Source: Pterois miles (lineage: Eukaryota; Chordata; Actinopteri; Perciformes; Scorpaenidae). Taken from it: a stretch of DNA of 64,000 bases. Below are positions 1 through 12,359 of the stretch, in pieces. A model generated the notes under the pieces. It saw only the letters and a program-made list of their open reading frames with translations, had not been told where the DNA came from and made no database searches. The stretch is from positions 2,407,001 to 2,471,000 of the forward strand of contig CAMQGK010000001.1 of assembly GCA_947000775.1 (NCBI GenBank). Direction: 5' to 3'. The position numbers were made by a program, and so were the translations under genes. How positions within the stretch are numbered: the stretch's first letter is position 1; each line of letters starts with the position of its first letter.

Positions 1-1910
1 AGCAACATGGTGCTCGACCCACAGTGTGAGGAAATATTTCAGCGACTATGCCTTAAAACTCAAAAGTGAGGCAAGACTTTGTTGTGGCTTTGCTGTAACG
101 CTATGTGACTGCAGCGGAGGAATGCTCACTCCGATATACCGTAGCGTTACATTTTGAAGGGAAGACCTCTGGTAGTCTGCTGGGGTAGCCCCGGTTGTTC
201 CGAGAACCCAAGTCCGAAAAATGCACCACTGGACCAAAAGGCCATCAGACCAACAGCCCGTTATTCAGAAAACAAAATGGCCATAATCCCAAAGTCCCAT
301 TGTTCCCTTTACCGTTAATGCACCCGGGCTGACCATGATGCCCTGGGGGGCCAGAAATAATCTAAATCACAGGGAGAAGTGTTACCAGGTGCGCAACGGG
401 ATTCTCTGTACATAAAAACGCAACAGTGGTGGTGTTTTTTATTCTGACATAACTTGCCAGGAGAGAAAACTTCTTCTAGCAGCTGTATAACTAACTGAGA
501 TTTACTCACTAACCGCCGATGTGAAGGGATCCGAGGGAAGGGTTTTCAAAACGTCCATGACCAGAGGACCTGTAGTAATATTGAGGATATTATCTTATTG
601 AGTAATACTGAGTATAACCTCACGAATACCACTGCTGCACAGAACGCTACATGATGTCAACCAAGAAGGATTGTTAGATTAAATAGTCTATCGCGAGGTC
701 CAACAGCCAGCAAACATGCTATTTAATAGAGAGCCGTCAGGGGTCTAATGGTAATGTTCACCTGCCCGACACGCAAAGAGCTGCTGTATGATGGGTTGGA
801 CTAATAAAACCAAAAGTCTCCAGTTCGATATTAACACTATAATGATATTATGTTACCTGTTACTGTTACCTTTAGGAAACAGTGTTGTAACTTGAGCTCT
901 GACCGGAGTGTCAACCACACAGGTCCCTCAAGTCAAATCATACTTATGTCTGATCTAATGTCATCCATGTCATAACAGGTGATAATGATAAATAAATCTC
1001 CTACTAATAGGTCACATGAAAATCTGTTAGTTGGACCATGCAGCGTAGTCAACAAGAATGTACAAATAATGCAAAATCTTTGTTGATTACAGCGGCTGCC
1101 AAAGCGGTTCTGCCCCTGAATGCGCTCGCACCCAGTAGTGTTTGTATACAAGAAACTGGTCTATTTGATGGAAACGGGCCGAGGCAGTCAAACAGGGAGG
1201 ATGTAGGGATAGAGAGAGATGAGGACGGGGTAATGTTAAAGGGACAACCGAGCTGAATGAAAGCTAAAAATCAGGCAGGCGTCTTAATTGAATAGGCATG
1301 TACAGCTGTAGAGGCCATTCTCAAGAGGTTTTCAACAAATGTCACAGTGAATGAGGCGAGTGATGGAGGACGGGATCGATCGTTTTAGTTCCCACTGATT
1401 CCTCCACCTCTCCCGCCGTCCCCTCTCTGTGGCGGAGGACTTAAATGCTTCTCCACTGACTGACTGACTGACTGGCCAGATGATCTTCGTCTCCCCTCTT
1501 CCCCCCAGGCAGGGAGAGCAGCATTAGCCCTTTTCACCACCCTTCACTTCCTCCACTGTGACTCCCTGCCCTTTGCATGTTCCTTCTACATCGCTGACTG
1601 TTTTAGATATCCCGCTGCACACCAGCTAGCCTTTTAGTGCATTTTTCATTTAACAGAAGCAAAACGAAGGTTGATGAAAGGTCTAGATGCTCAGGAAGAA
1701 GCAGTGGAATAATAGAGCAGATGAACAACTAGGCTTCATCCTGAAGAACGTCAGATCATGTCGATTTTATTTATTCTGAATTTATCTGGTACTCTTAAAG
1801 CAGCATAGTAGTTTATTACAACAAAATAGTAGGATCATCCTGCTCGTGCCCCATCGAATCTTTCCGTGTTCCAAGATCTCAGCTATTAATTTGATTAATC
1901 AGCCTGGTCT

Positions 1911-2290
1911 CAGTCGCAGAGCATCAAATTTCAACACTTAGGCAGTAGTCGTCAGCGTCCTGGGATGCGCAGACCACAGTTTAGCGTCCCCATGAAGCAC
2001 ACCAGGCCACCATTCCTGTCACTCATGACGTTACTACACCATGTAACACTACGTTCGTAGCTTAAACTGCACAGACATGCTTATGTTAACCCAAACCAGC
2101 ATCTTTTATCTAAAAATATTTTTTTTTTTTTTTTTGCCTAAACCTAACCACGACCATTTCACAACGTTAACTCCAGTGTTACAATATAAACCACACACAA
2201 AACCTCCTGTGTTAAGATATTAAAAGGTACAACATGACGAGTAGGGATGATATCACGCTGCCCACAAACTACGCATTGTATAGCTACTGA
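1911..2290. repeat. Interspersed fish repeat fragment ('cctaaacctaacc' family)
   Basis: It contains CTGGTCTCAGTCGCAGAGCATCAAAT, ACACCAGGC and, after a T-run, TTTGCCTAAACCTAACCACGACCATTTCACAACGTTAA. The same modules recur near 3020-3060, 32040-32160, 33100-33400, 36600-36720, 45925-46340, 55285-55400 and 58022-58165, so this is a dispersed multi-copy element with several degraded copies here. Confidence 0.5.
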
Positions 2291-2699
2291 CTGCAGTACA
2301 GTTTCAGATCCATCATAAGTCCATCACATTTTTCTTTGGCGTATGAATGACACTGTATTTTGTAAGTCATTTCATGTGCAATAACAGCACCTTTTGTTGC
2401 ATTTGGTGTGTCATGTCTGCGCCATGTAGTCTATGCTGTCTGCAGAGCAAATGCATCCACATAAATATGCTACGTTAAGGAAGGAAGTGACGCAGAATAA
2501 AAAGTGAGAACGACTGCTTATGGTGTGCAGGACGGCAGGTGGATGGCTTCCAACAGGAGACCAGTGTTCGTGTCCCAAAGTGCTGTTTAGTTCTTTTGAA
2601 GTCATGTTAGTGACATTTGTCGATTTCCATTGTGTATGTATTTTACTCGTTTTACATACTTATATTAACCCTCTGAGACCCGCAATCCCGACCGTTTTA

Positions 2700-2960
2700 C
2701 TGTCTTTCAGAGGCTGCAGCAGGTTTTACAGCTACAGTGAATGTATAGGTATCATTTTAAAGGAAACCGAAGGAATCCATTAGTACTGTCCATGAAGGAG
2801 ACTAAATAACGCTAGAAAGTTGGGCTACATTTTGGAGAGGAAAAATTAGCATGGCCATTTTCAGACCTCCGACCTCAAGATATTGGAGTGAAAATGGGTT
2901 CTTTGGGTACCCACCAGTCTCCCCTTTACAGACATGGCCACTTGCAGTTTTGGGCAAAAA
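2700..2960. mobile_element. MITE fragment (agggctgtcaaagttaa family, internal part)
   Basis: The blocks GGAATCCATTAGTAC, GGAGACTAAATAACGCT, CCATTTTCAGACCTCCGACCTCAAGATAT and GGGTACCCACCAGTCTCCCCTTTACAGACATGGCCACTT match internal blocks of the elements at 18367, 48293 and 52333. Terminal sequences are missing. Confidence 0.6.
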
Positions 2961-3872
2961 TGATGCCGTTTTTTTTTTTTAAGCACAACCATGATGTTTT
3001 TCTGAACCTAAGGAAGTGATTTTGTTGCCTAAACTTAACCGCGATCATTTCAGGTGAAAAACCATCATTACAAGAGATTATTTTTCATATGATGCTGCTT
3101 TATTTTACACATCTCCTGTCACCTCTATGACAGAAATATAATAATCTATACAACATGTCCTTTTTTTGACTCTCTATCCAGGAGGAAAGGTTTATTAAAT
3201 ACACGACATTAGAATTAAACATAATGCTAAATATACCTATCTGAGGGCAGAGGTTTTGGACTCTGTGTCTCTGCTCAGATGAGACTATGCTCATGTGCTT
3301 GGTTTTGTCCAGAGGCGGATGGTGAACTGAAATGTTACTGATCTGACATGGCATTATGATAAGCTGTGATGAAGGTTCATGATATCAGTAGCTTATCAGC
3401 CCACGCAGCTCGTTATGTTTTTTAATCAGCAGCAGTTTCCGGCACCGCTGATGTCTGTCAACTGCTTGCACCTGCTGATAATGTTAAGCTACGAGGCCCT
3501 AGCCATCCCTAAAGAGGTAAAACACCACAAAATCTCCCCTCCGCGGTCTGCGCTTAGTGGACGGATTGCATGACTCCAGCGTCCAATCCGATCTCCTGCG
3601 CTGTTAGCTAATGGTAATGAGGATTCGGGGGGACGGATGATGGCAACATGCTCCATGGGATGGAATTAGCGCTGAGCATTTCAACTTTCCCAGTGAGGCA
3701 GTGGCCCTTTTATCCCGCCATTATTGGCGGAGACAATGATGTGGTTAATCTTTTTAAGACAACACAGCAGAGGACCAGGAGGGAGGGAGGAGCTGTCCAA
3801 TAATCTCATCAGAGACCAGAGGACATACTCCGTGATAGAGGAGAGTTACTCCCTTACATGTCAAATTATCCT

Positions 3873-3876
<4 letters not shown>

Positions 3877-3942
<66 letters not shown>
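3877..3942. repeat. (GT)n microsatellite
   Basis: About 33 perfect GT units, flanked by unique sequence. Confidence 0.98.
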
Positions 3943-3943
<1 letters not shown>

Positions 3944-4544
3944 TGAGCAGGCTGGGAATACACCGAGCAGCCATGTTTCGTCTGCATGTGTGTGTGAAAG
4001 CGTCCTTCCCTGTATTAAAGAAAGGTGTAATGTGCCAGGGGGAGCTGTCAGATGTACAGTATACATGTGAGGTGGAAGTGTGAAGGGAGCTGAAGATGTG
4101 TTCATGTAAAAACTGAAGCCTGTGATGCTACAATATGAAGAGAAGCCAGTGATCAGAATATCACAGGACAGAAATAAACAGAAAACATAATTGTGATTCC
4201 AGAATAGTGTTAATTGGTGTACAGATTTCCCCATTTCTTATCTTTATCTTTATTGTATTTGTATATACCATGAATATGAGTAGGTCAATTGTTTTTTTTT
4301 TTTTTATTAATGTTAGTTAAAACAGTGTATCCTGACTACAGATACCTGTTGAAGGGAAGCATTTATTAAGACATTCTACGACTCCTGAAATGTGACCCTG
4401 ATGTTTGAAGCTTTCCACTTTTTTATGTCAAATATCAAACAGTATCAGGAATTACAAATACAGTTTTATACCCTTAAAATATGATCTTTCTTAACGGGAG
4501 ACACACACTCAACACTTGGCACTGCCCCCCATTTGAAGGCACCA

Positions 4545-5275
4545 TCAGTCTGATGGCACTACAACAGGCACAAAGCCACCGGCAACGCTAGCAGCTAGTA
4601 GCTGCTAACATAGCACAAACAAACAGTGTTTGTTAGACAATTGCTATTGTTATGGACGGACAGACACACGGCTGACAACCTGCTAAACTAAACGCTCCTG
4701 GATGGTGAACTGGAGACAGTGAACGCAGCGCCGTGGCTGCTAACGCTCCTGGATGGTGAACTGGAGACAGTGAACGCAGCGCCGTGGCTGCTAACGCTCC
4801 TGGGTGGTGAACGAGACAGTGAACTTAGCGCCGTGGCTGCTAACGCTCCTGGGTGGTGAACTGGACTGTGAACGCAGCGCCGTGGCTGCTAACGCTCCTG
4901 GGTGGTGAACTGGAGACAGTGAACGCAGCACCGTGGCTGCTAACGCTCCTGGGTGGTGAACTGGAGACAGTGAACGCAGCACCGTGGCTGCTAACGCTCC
5001 TGGATGGTGAACTGGAGACAGTGAACGCAGCACCGTGGCTGCTAACGCCCCTGGATGGTGAACTGGAGACAGTGAACGCAGCACCGTGGCTGCTAACGCC
5101 CCTGGATGGTGAACTGGAGACAGTGAACGCAGCACCGTGGCTGCTAACGCCCCTGGATGGTGAACTGGAGACACACCGCTGCATGGAGGCACATATCTTG
5201 TCAGTTAACGGGTAACAATCGGTTAACGAGGGTTGGTTATCGGTTAAGACATTTTTGCAAAATTAACATCCCTGT
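4545..5275. mobile_element. DNA-transposon-like element containing an expanded minisatellite
   Basis: The segment carries ACACGGCTGACAACCTGCTAAACTAAAC, a 51-bp tandem array, then CTTGTCAGTTAACGGGTAACAATCGGTTAACG, GGTTATCGGTTAAG and the terminus ATTAACATCCCT. The same order of blocks occurs at 54733-55250, whose left end is AGGGATGTTAAT (the inverse of the right end here), and in reverse at 40905-41290. The left terminus is not preserved here. Confidence 0.6.
4693..5170. repeat. 51-bp minisatellite, about nine copies
   Basis: The unit starts GCTCCTGGATGGTGAACTGG and continues AGACAGTGAACGCAGCGCCG, TGGCTGCTAAC (51 bases). The third and fourth copies have small deletions. Variants are ordered along the array: GGATGG in copies 1-2, GGGTGG in the middle, GGATGG again; GCGCCG at the start becomes GCACCG later; GCTCCTG becomes GCCCCTG in the last copies. 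Because 51 is a multiple of three, long open frames occur on both strands, but they are not genes. Confidence 0.95.
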
Positions 5276-6177
5276 AAGATAGTGAGTGAATTTATAGGTA
5301 AGGTTTAAGTGGTTAAACTGCACTATAAAGCTTCCCCCTCTGGGGCAAGAGTCTTCGCTGCCTTTCTCACTCAGCTTCCAACATAATTTCTTTTCTTCGT
5401 GCGGGTTCGTCTCTCAGCGGCTCCTGGGACAAGAATATATGTGATATAGAGGATGACTGATCCAGAGAAGGTTAACCGTGTTGTTAACACTCCATTCCTC
5501 CACCCCACCCTCTTGCCTGCTGATGAAACGGTCATCTTGCAGCTGCTCGCCACGTCGGACTACAGTGAAAGGAGTGGACAGCTGGGGCGTGAATTAATGT
5601 AAAACAGGAGTTCACAACCTTTGCTTTTGGCAAGCAGCCCTGCGTTGGGGCCAGAGAATTCCTTTGACCCCAATAACTGTGGAGGAAAATGTTTAGGTTG
5701 AGCCTTTAGACTACATGCAGTGTTTTAATCCTCCACAGGGCAGAAATGAAACTGCTCTCATAAGCCGGTCAATGGAAATTCATTGGCAAGCCGTGTGACG
5801 TTTATAGCGCTTCTATGCAGCCCAAAGGCCATTGGAAGACGTTCCACAGTCATTTCTGTATAATTAGGAATTTATCAAGGGACCCATTTTAACATCAGAA
5901 GACACTACATTGGTTGCCAGCCCGAAGGTTGGGCCACTGTGATGCACTGTAGAGAATTGCAGTGTAAAACCTGGCCACAGGCGTGATATGTATGTGCATT
6001 AGTGGAGCATTGTGAGTACAGGACCCCAGGCTGTGAATAGTGATCATAATTTCATGGTGTGTTTTCTAGTGTTTGTGTCAGTGTGTGCTAATGTGTGCGG
6101 CTGTATTGTGTGTGTATGCAGTATGTGTTGCCCATTAAATGTCAGAGAAGTCGAGGTCTCTGGCTGGCGTGCGCGCG

Positions 6178-6178
<1 letters not shown>

Positions 6179-6262
<84 letters not shown>
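6179..6262. repeat. (CA)n microsatellite
   Basis: About 42 CA units directly after a GCGCGCGC run. Confidence 0.98.
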
Positions 6263-6263
<1 letters not shown>

Positions 6264-6384
6264 CCCCCTCCAGAGAAAATCCATGTCCCTGACTATTTTT
6301 AGAGCTGTATGCCATCCACTTCTCAATCAGTGATGTCTTTCTGTCTCTGCAGCAAATCAAATGCACCCCCCACTGCCAACCAAT

Positions 6385-6480
6385 CACACAAACACACACA
6401 CACAAACACACACACACAGACACACACTTGTTATTCTGTACGGACCCTGATTGACATAATGCATTTCCTGACAGTGTTTC
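6385..6480. repeat. CA-rich tract with 'attgacataatgcatttcct' repeat fragment
   Basis: Interrupted CA repeats (6386-6427) are followed by ATTCTGTACGGACCCTGATTGACATAATGCATTTCCTGACA. This resembles the dispersed fish repeat seen as 'ggtcctcacaaagataga' at 7064 and in a longer copy at 56666-56940, which are likewise tied to CA/GT arrays. Confidence 0.45.
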
Positions 6481-7688
6481 CCAGCCTTTTCTTTTTCCTT
6501 TTTTTTTTTTTTTGGCATCAACCACTAAATACAAAGCAATGTTGTGTCTAATGGTGATTTTCTTTTCTCTGATTCTTTTATTTGACTCATTTTTAGAAAC
6601 CTGCAGAGGTAAAACTATAAAATATTTATAGGTTTAATATATTAGATATATAATATAGATTAGAAAAAAACAATGGGATGGTAGAGATGGGAAAGTTTTC
6701 AGCGTTCACAACTTGTGGGTGTTCACATTGTCAAACAATTCAAGACAGTTTGAGGGTTTAAAATACTGTGCTGCCTATATAGTACTATATCCATCAAATT
6801 CCAACGACTTTGGGCAGAGAAATGAGGCATCCATGTTTGTTTGGTTTTCAGGCATTTTTGTTTTATTGAGAGAATCGGATCGATCAGAACTTAGATATTA
6901 AGAATTGCGATTTAGCTGTTGACATGAATGATATTTACAAGTCGGGAACTGGTATATAATTAATGGGAACATGCCACAGGCCTTTGGACAAGTTAAGAAC
7001 CAGCCCAAAACCTCCTCACTTTAAAAAAAATGTCCTGAAGGCTCAAGGTCTAAAACCCAAATGGTCCTCACAAAGATAGACGTGTAATAGCACCCATAAG
7101 CGCCCCTCCACCTGTTCCTTCACTGTAACTAAAAGTGGTGACACCCACAGATTGCACAAGAAGACATAATTCACAGCAACGTTTGCACCAACTGACACAT
7201 ACTCATGCTCATGAATGTGCTTTCTGTTGCTTCATTAGAGATTCGCTGAGGCGTGACACAGGGTTGTTGTTTTTTTTTTCTGATTTGCTTCCCTCCTTCG
7301 TTCCTGTCTGCAAATGTAGAAATAATAGAAATAACAGAAGCATGTGTAGTAACAGTATAATGAGGGAAACGTGCTGTGAGTTGGTCGGCTGGGAGGCCAA
7401 ACGTTATGGAAAGGTGTACAGAGAGTGAGAGTAATTCAGACAGAATAAATACTGAATGTAGTCTTAAATTTTATGATCCAGGTTTTGGGCTCATTGTTTT
7501 TATTTTTGTGTAATGAAAATCCAGAAATAAGTCAGTTTTCAGGCCCAGAAAGGGGCAAAGTTCATCTGAGCGTTCTTGTGACGGTTAATAAACTCACTCC
7601 AGTGTTACTGACTACACCAGGGATTTTACAAGAAACGATATTCGCTGATGACGCTCTGCTCAATATCTATAGAGTACCATCATTGATG

Positions 7689-8930
7689 TTTTTTTTTTTT
7701 AATAATTCAGATTTTTATTGATTTTGAAAGGGTTTGTACGTGACAAGTTAGCATATCAAGTGAGACATTCCATAGGCAAAAATAAAATTAAATGGCTACA
7801 GATCCATGTAAGAAAGGGTACAACACAGGCAATAATCCCTCACAAAAATAAAGTAATATCTTTAAATAGAAAGTAATTAAATTAAATACAGTAAAGATAA
7901 GAATTAGACGGAGTAGGACAGTGTAACATGATTCAAAAAATCCCCCCAGACAGGTTTCTCTCATTTATCCTGGTCAACATGGATTCATTTGAGGCGGTTT
8001 TAGTCATATGATTGACCCATTTCTGGGTTTTTAGTTGACTTCTGATATCTAAGTATAGTTGTAGCAGCTGTAATTACCCCGGCTATAACAACGGAGGACT
8101 CTTCTCTGGACATGTTATGTACTTGTGATGTGTCTCTAAGTAAACACATTCTTGGGGATACTGGCAGCGTCTCACCCAGCCATTCACTCATATGTCAGAG
8201 AATCTTACTCCAGAGGGGTTGAACAAGAGGACAGTACCAAGTACAATGGAAAAAGGCGCCTGTCGCTTTTCAGCATTTCCAATCCAAGTTATTTGGTGAT
8301 AAACCCATCCTATGTAGTCTGATTGGTGTCCAGTTGTGGAATATCTTGTATTTTGGATTCCTTAACATGTTTAACCACTCCTCTTCATCCAGTGTACACC
8401 TCAGGCCTGTCTGCCATACTATTTTCAGACTATCACAGTGATTATTGTGCAGTCCATTAGTCAGTCCATTCTGGGATTTCTGTCCAGATGCTGAATTTTC
8501 TGGGCAAAGCGACTCCTAATCTGGAGATATTTCCTCTTCCTGTAAGAGTATCTCCTCGTTAAACCTGGATACGGTATGAACGCCATCTTGTATAAGTCGC
8601 CAACATGACATAGGTAACATTTTTTCCAGTATACTGATGTTTTCCCAGTTGGATTGTGCCATATAGAGGAGTAACGTTGTCTCTCACATTGTAGTTTTAA
8701 CATCTTATGTATTCTGATCCAAACTACTTTTGGGTGAGACAGGATAGGATTTGGGTACCATGTTGAGACAGAGATAATCTACCTATAGGGGTAAATGGAG
8801 AGCATGTCTCATGTTCAATAACAACCTAATCCAGTTTATTATCCTTAATAAACTTGGCTTGGCTAATTTGCCAATTTCAAATGAAGTATGACATAGTCTC
8901 AGCCTTACATTTATCTTTAACCACTTTACT
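7689..8930 (-). pseudogene. 5'-truncated L1-like retrotransposon, end of ORF2 (reverse transcriptase protein)
   Basis: On the minus strand, broken frames read like the C-terminal part of an L1-clade ORF2 protein: first SSIWHNPTGKTSVYWKK and a KYKIFHNWTPIRLHRMGL segment, then a cysteine-containing TWYCPLVQP stretch, then MSEWLGETLPVSPRMCLL followed by VVIAGVITAATTILRYQKS. The last pattern (LG-x-x-P-x-x-P-x-x-CLL ... GLITAARTILRxWKS) is the usual end of fish L1 ORF2. Stops and frame changes interrupt it. A T-run at 7690-7700 on the + strand is the expected poly-A tail at its 3' end, so this is a dead 5'-truncated copy inserted antisense to the exchanger. The upstream limit is approximate. Confidence 0.7.
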
Positions 8931-9007
8931 TAACCACTTGAATGCCAAGCATATCGTATACATGACTTCCCATGACACGGTAAACACGACCCCATTTGAA
9001 GGCACCA
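8931..9007. mobile_element. Half copy of the 'tggtgccttcaaatggggtc' MITE
   Basis: It reads AACCACTTGAATGCCAAGCA, TGACTTCCCATGACACGGTAAACACGACCCCATTTGAAGGCACCA, the reverse complement of the left part of the elements at 29005 and 46667. It abuts the L1-like fragment. Confidence 0.65.
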
Positions 9008-9640
9008 AATGTAGCAGGCGAGCTAATACCCAACACATCACTCCCACTTGGCATTTGCTCCTCAAGATAATTTCATTAATACTGTGACTTGTCTGAATCA
9101 GTGTCTCCTTGCAGCAGGAAGAATAACTTTGTGTGGACATACAGTAAACCTTTTTTTTTTTACAAAATCCATCTCTGTTTTGTGATAAAGTGGGAATAAA
9201 GTGTTTCTCTGTAGCTGACCCTGTGCTGTGTCCTCCCTGGAGAGGAGGTGAAAAGAGTATTTCTGCACAGACATCAATAATGGATCACTTCTAGCCCCTC
9301 TGGACAGCATCATGACCTTTGTTTGCTTTGTAAATTGTGATTTGTGCAATGGAGGTCAAACATCTTGGTGCAGCATTGTTTTACAGACAGTTATGGTCCA
9401 TTTCAATGAAGAATTGGATAATATTACCTTTCTATCTGGTCTGACAACTTTGATACTGAAACCACAAGAATCTCATTCAAGTGGAGCTGAGGTTCAACGG
9501 CCTGCAAATCTATATTCCAACCAAACAATACAGCAGCTCATTTAACTGATTACCTTCACCCAGAATAAAGTTATGAATTACTGAATCAACCAGTGAATTC
9601 CTTCATCCATGGTGAACATGATGTAGAGCACTTCTGTATC

Positions 9641-9890
9641 TTATGGTACTCGTGAACTCGTGTTTACGCCACGGGAAGTCATGTTCACGAAATGCGTTTG
9701 TCGTGAAGAACGCCGCTGCTAAGCAATGGCAATAATAACGTCACCGTCAGTGACTAGAGGCCGCAGAGGCTAACAAGTTAGCATGCTAGTCGGTGGGTAA
9801 CAGCTGGAAGTCCAGAGCCAACTTCCTGTATCTGCGCCGGCTCTCTTTTAAGGGCGCTTTTCTCTTTTAAGTGACGAGCCACACCTCTTC
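9641..9890. mobile_element. Composite MITE fragments
   Basis: 9641-9802 (GTGTTTACGCCACGGGAAGTCATG ... GCCGCTGCTAAGCAATGGCAAT ... GCCGCAGAGGCTAACA) belongs to the 'tggtgccttcaaatgg' family. It joins at about 9803 to AGCTGGAAGTCCAGAGCCAACTTCCTGTATCTGCGCCGGCTCTC, a block of the minisatellite-bearing family also seen at 41198 and, inverted, at 54880-54945. This is either a chimaeric or a nested insertion. Confidence 0.6.
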
Positions 9891-9899
9891 ATTTTCCTC

Positions 9900-10560
9900 A
9901 GCTTTTTAATCAATTTTTCTATATTAATTATTATTAATTATATATTTAAAAAAATATTTTTCTATAATGTTTCTATTGCAATGTTTATTTATTCATTCCT
10001 TCCTTCCCTCCTTCTCCAAAATTTCACTTAAAACAGTTATGTTCATTTTGTACTTCTTAAAATGAGAAAATACGTATTTTAATTTTCATTTGTCAAGTAT
10101 TTAATTCACACAGGTGTGTACAAATACAGGCTTTACCATGTGTTTATTTCAATGAATATATATTTATTCATGTATTGAATTGCTAGATATAGTGATACAT
10201 GCTGTTATCAAGAAATTAAATTTCTAATATTGTGATAGGCCATATGATTTTGGCCATATCACCCAGCCCTTGTCACAATTAATCTAGTTTTGTTGCTTAA
10301 AACTAACCAGTCTTACGTTAACTTTTTCGCATTGTGCGCAGCTGTAAGCGTGATACTGTATGAGGCTGATGCGACCGGCTCCAGGTACAAATTCACAGGA
10401 GATGTACAGTTGCTGATAGACACGTTAATTAACACTTAAAATAGTCTTACAACTTCATTATAGTGTATTATCAATGCTAAATAGGGAATTTTATTAAATT
10501 ATTACTGGAAAATCAAACCTACGTATTAAACAAAAGAGAGAAAATTTCCACCTTAAAAGG
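9900..10560. other. AT-rich intronic stretch, no gene seen
   Basis: Mostly A and T with short homopolymers; CATCACCCAGCCCTTGTCAC near 10257 resembles the end of a hAT-like element. No exon features. Confidence 0.5.
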
Positions 10561-10700
10561 AATTATAAAGGTTGTATGAACAGAACCTCCAGTCCATGTT
10601 GAACACAACACCCAGAGCCAGCTTTCTATTTCTGGAGCTTCAACAGTTTGCTTGTTTCTATACACGACAAGAGGAGTTATGCTTTATTATTTCATTTATT

Positions 10701-10912
10701 GGGGGCGGCAGTAGCTCAGTCCGTAAGGACTTGGGTTAGGATGTGGAGGACCCGGGTTCAAATCCCCCAGGGACAAAGACCAACTGGTTGGGGAGAGGGG
10801 CCAGTTTACCTCTTGGGCACTGCGGAGGGGCCCCTGAGGGAAGGACCCCACCCCCCACTGCTCTGGGGGCGTATGAGGGGCAGCCCCCCCCCATCACCAC
10901 TTCTCCATTAAA
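10701..10912 (+). mobile_element. tRNA-derived SINE, copy 1 (3' truncated)
   Basis: It starts GGGGGCGGCAGTAGCTCAGTCCGTAAGG with an A-box-like TAGCTCAGT and a B box GGTTCAAATCC at 10755-10765. It continues with CCAGTTTACCTCTTGGGCACTGCGGAGGGGCCCCTGAGG, shared with the copies at 12360 and 22896. The normal 3' tail is replaced by A/T homopolymers. It is degraded and not a functional tRNA gene. Confidence 0.85.
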
Positions 10913-11012
10913 ATATATTTTTTTTATATTAAAATTTTTTTTTTAAAAAAAAAATATAAATATTTTTTTTTTTTTTTTATAAAAAAAAAAAAATTTTTTT
11001 TTTTTTTTTTCA
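10908..11012. repeat. Alternating A and T homopolymer block
   Basis: Runs of 8-18 A or T alternate over about 100 bases directly after the truncated SINE (T-run, A-run, TATAAATA, T-run, A-run, T-run). It could fold into several hairpins, and it may also be an assembly or sequencing weak spot. Confidence 0.85.
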
Positions 11013-11925
11013 TTTCTAAGATTTACTGTTCCCTGATGCAAAGGGGAGCTTGTCGCTCTCCCAAGTCATTCATATATGATGCTGTTTGTCATTTGGCTGC
11101 AGGCGGTTTGACTTGGCCGGCTCCGGCTCTCTAAGCTGTCACGGACCCACGCCGACACCCAGAATAGCCTTCGTGTATTTCTTGCCGTCAGTCCAACCCC
11201 CCCACACCCCACCACCACTAGGGTGCTGCTCCAGCTTTCATTTCAGAGGCCTGGCTGCTTCCTCCGTTACTTCCCTCTCCTCTCCTCCTCCTCCTCTCCC
11301 TCTCTTGTCGCCCCCTATCAGACACTTTCATCTCTGAGTGTTTTATTGCATTGTGTCCTTGTAGAGGAGGACCTCTGGGCTTGCTCCAGACATCCAAAAA
11401 AATATAGCTCACTTTCCCCCCTCCTGCTCGCCTTGCTCTTGGCTCAGACAATATGGAGCATGGCTGTGTGTTTTTTCAATTGCTCTCCCGTCCTCTCCCT
11501 TACCTTTGAGTGTACTCTCCCTTTTTTCATCTTGTCTTTTTCTCCTTCAGCACCGGCAGTCACTATGTTTTTATGGAGACAGTGTTGCAAGGGTGCATGA
11601 CAAGTGAAACCGACCAACTCTCTTCTCCTCCCCCCGTAGCCAGGCCTCTCTGTTTAGATCAGTGACAGTCGCTTGTCTCTCCAGAAAGTACATTTTATTC
11701 TCAGCCATGTCCCCCATGTCCTTAGTATTCCTGGTCTCTCTGGGATCTCTGATTCTCTGCTTTATGTCCAAAAATTCTTACTCTGGCCTCCTTGTTTTAA
11801 CTGTATTGGAAAATGATTGTTATTATGTGATTCAATCTACTTCCTCTCAGATGGGAGGTATTTGCTGCAAAGCATGAGGTGATGAGTTTGATGATTTGAG
11901 CCAATGGGAATCACACTAAAGTGAG

Positions 11926-12000
11926 CCAGGGCTGCAACTAATGATTGGTTTTATTATTGATGAAATTGCAGATTATACACTCATCGTTGCGGGTCTTAAG
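11926..12000. mobile_element. hAT-like non-autonomous fragment ('agggctgcaactaatgatt')
   Basis: AGGGCTGCAACTAATGATTGGTTTTATTATTGATGAAATTGCAGATTA is the common terminus of a fish hAT-like MITE. Related pieces occur at 14310-14600, 15938-16060 and, in reverse, 51405-51444. Confidence 0.55.
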
Positions 12001-12208
12001 TGGGCATAATTTTTCAGTTTACTTACAAATAAAACATCCGAGAACATAAAAAGCAACGATGCTCCTGAGGATCTTTTTCGCTAAATTCGGGAAAAAAATC
12101 TTTTGGTGCTTATTTTATCCAGAATATATATGAAAACAGAAAATCCAAAAAATGTACATTGAGATCACACTTTGTCAACGTCTTTGTTATAAGGTTTTGA
12201 AAAATCTA

Positions 12209-12359
12209 TGGCTACATCCACACTATTACGTTTTGGGTTTGAAGCGTGTAACTTGTGCTACATTTATGCCTCAGCGTCCACACTGCTCCGGCATTTTCAA
12301 ACCCCTAAAACGGAGACGTCTGAAAACTCTGCAGACCCCGTTTTGGTTTGAAACGGTTT
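12209..12359. repeat. 'ggctacatccacactattacgtttt' repeat, split by the SINE
   Basis: GGCTACATCCACACTATTACGTTTT, CAGCGTCCACACTGCTCCGG and AAACGGAGACGTCTGAAAACTCTG form a known type of fish interspersed repeat. The phrase TCTGAAAACTCTG occurs before (about 12319) and after (about 12702) the SINE at 12360, so the SINE seems to have landed inside it. Confidence 0.5.

Noticed and set aside
3866..4234. Open frames with runs of His-Thr or Cys-Val
   Set aside because: Translations of CA/GT microsatellites, here and at 6.1, 22.4, 49.7 and 56.4-57.2 kb.
4791..5215. Long open frames on both strands with 17-residue repeats
   Set aside because: They are translations of the 51-bp minisatellite, whose unit is a multiple of three.
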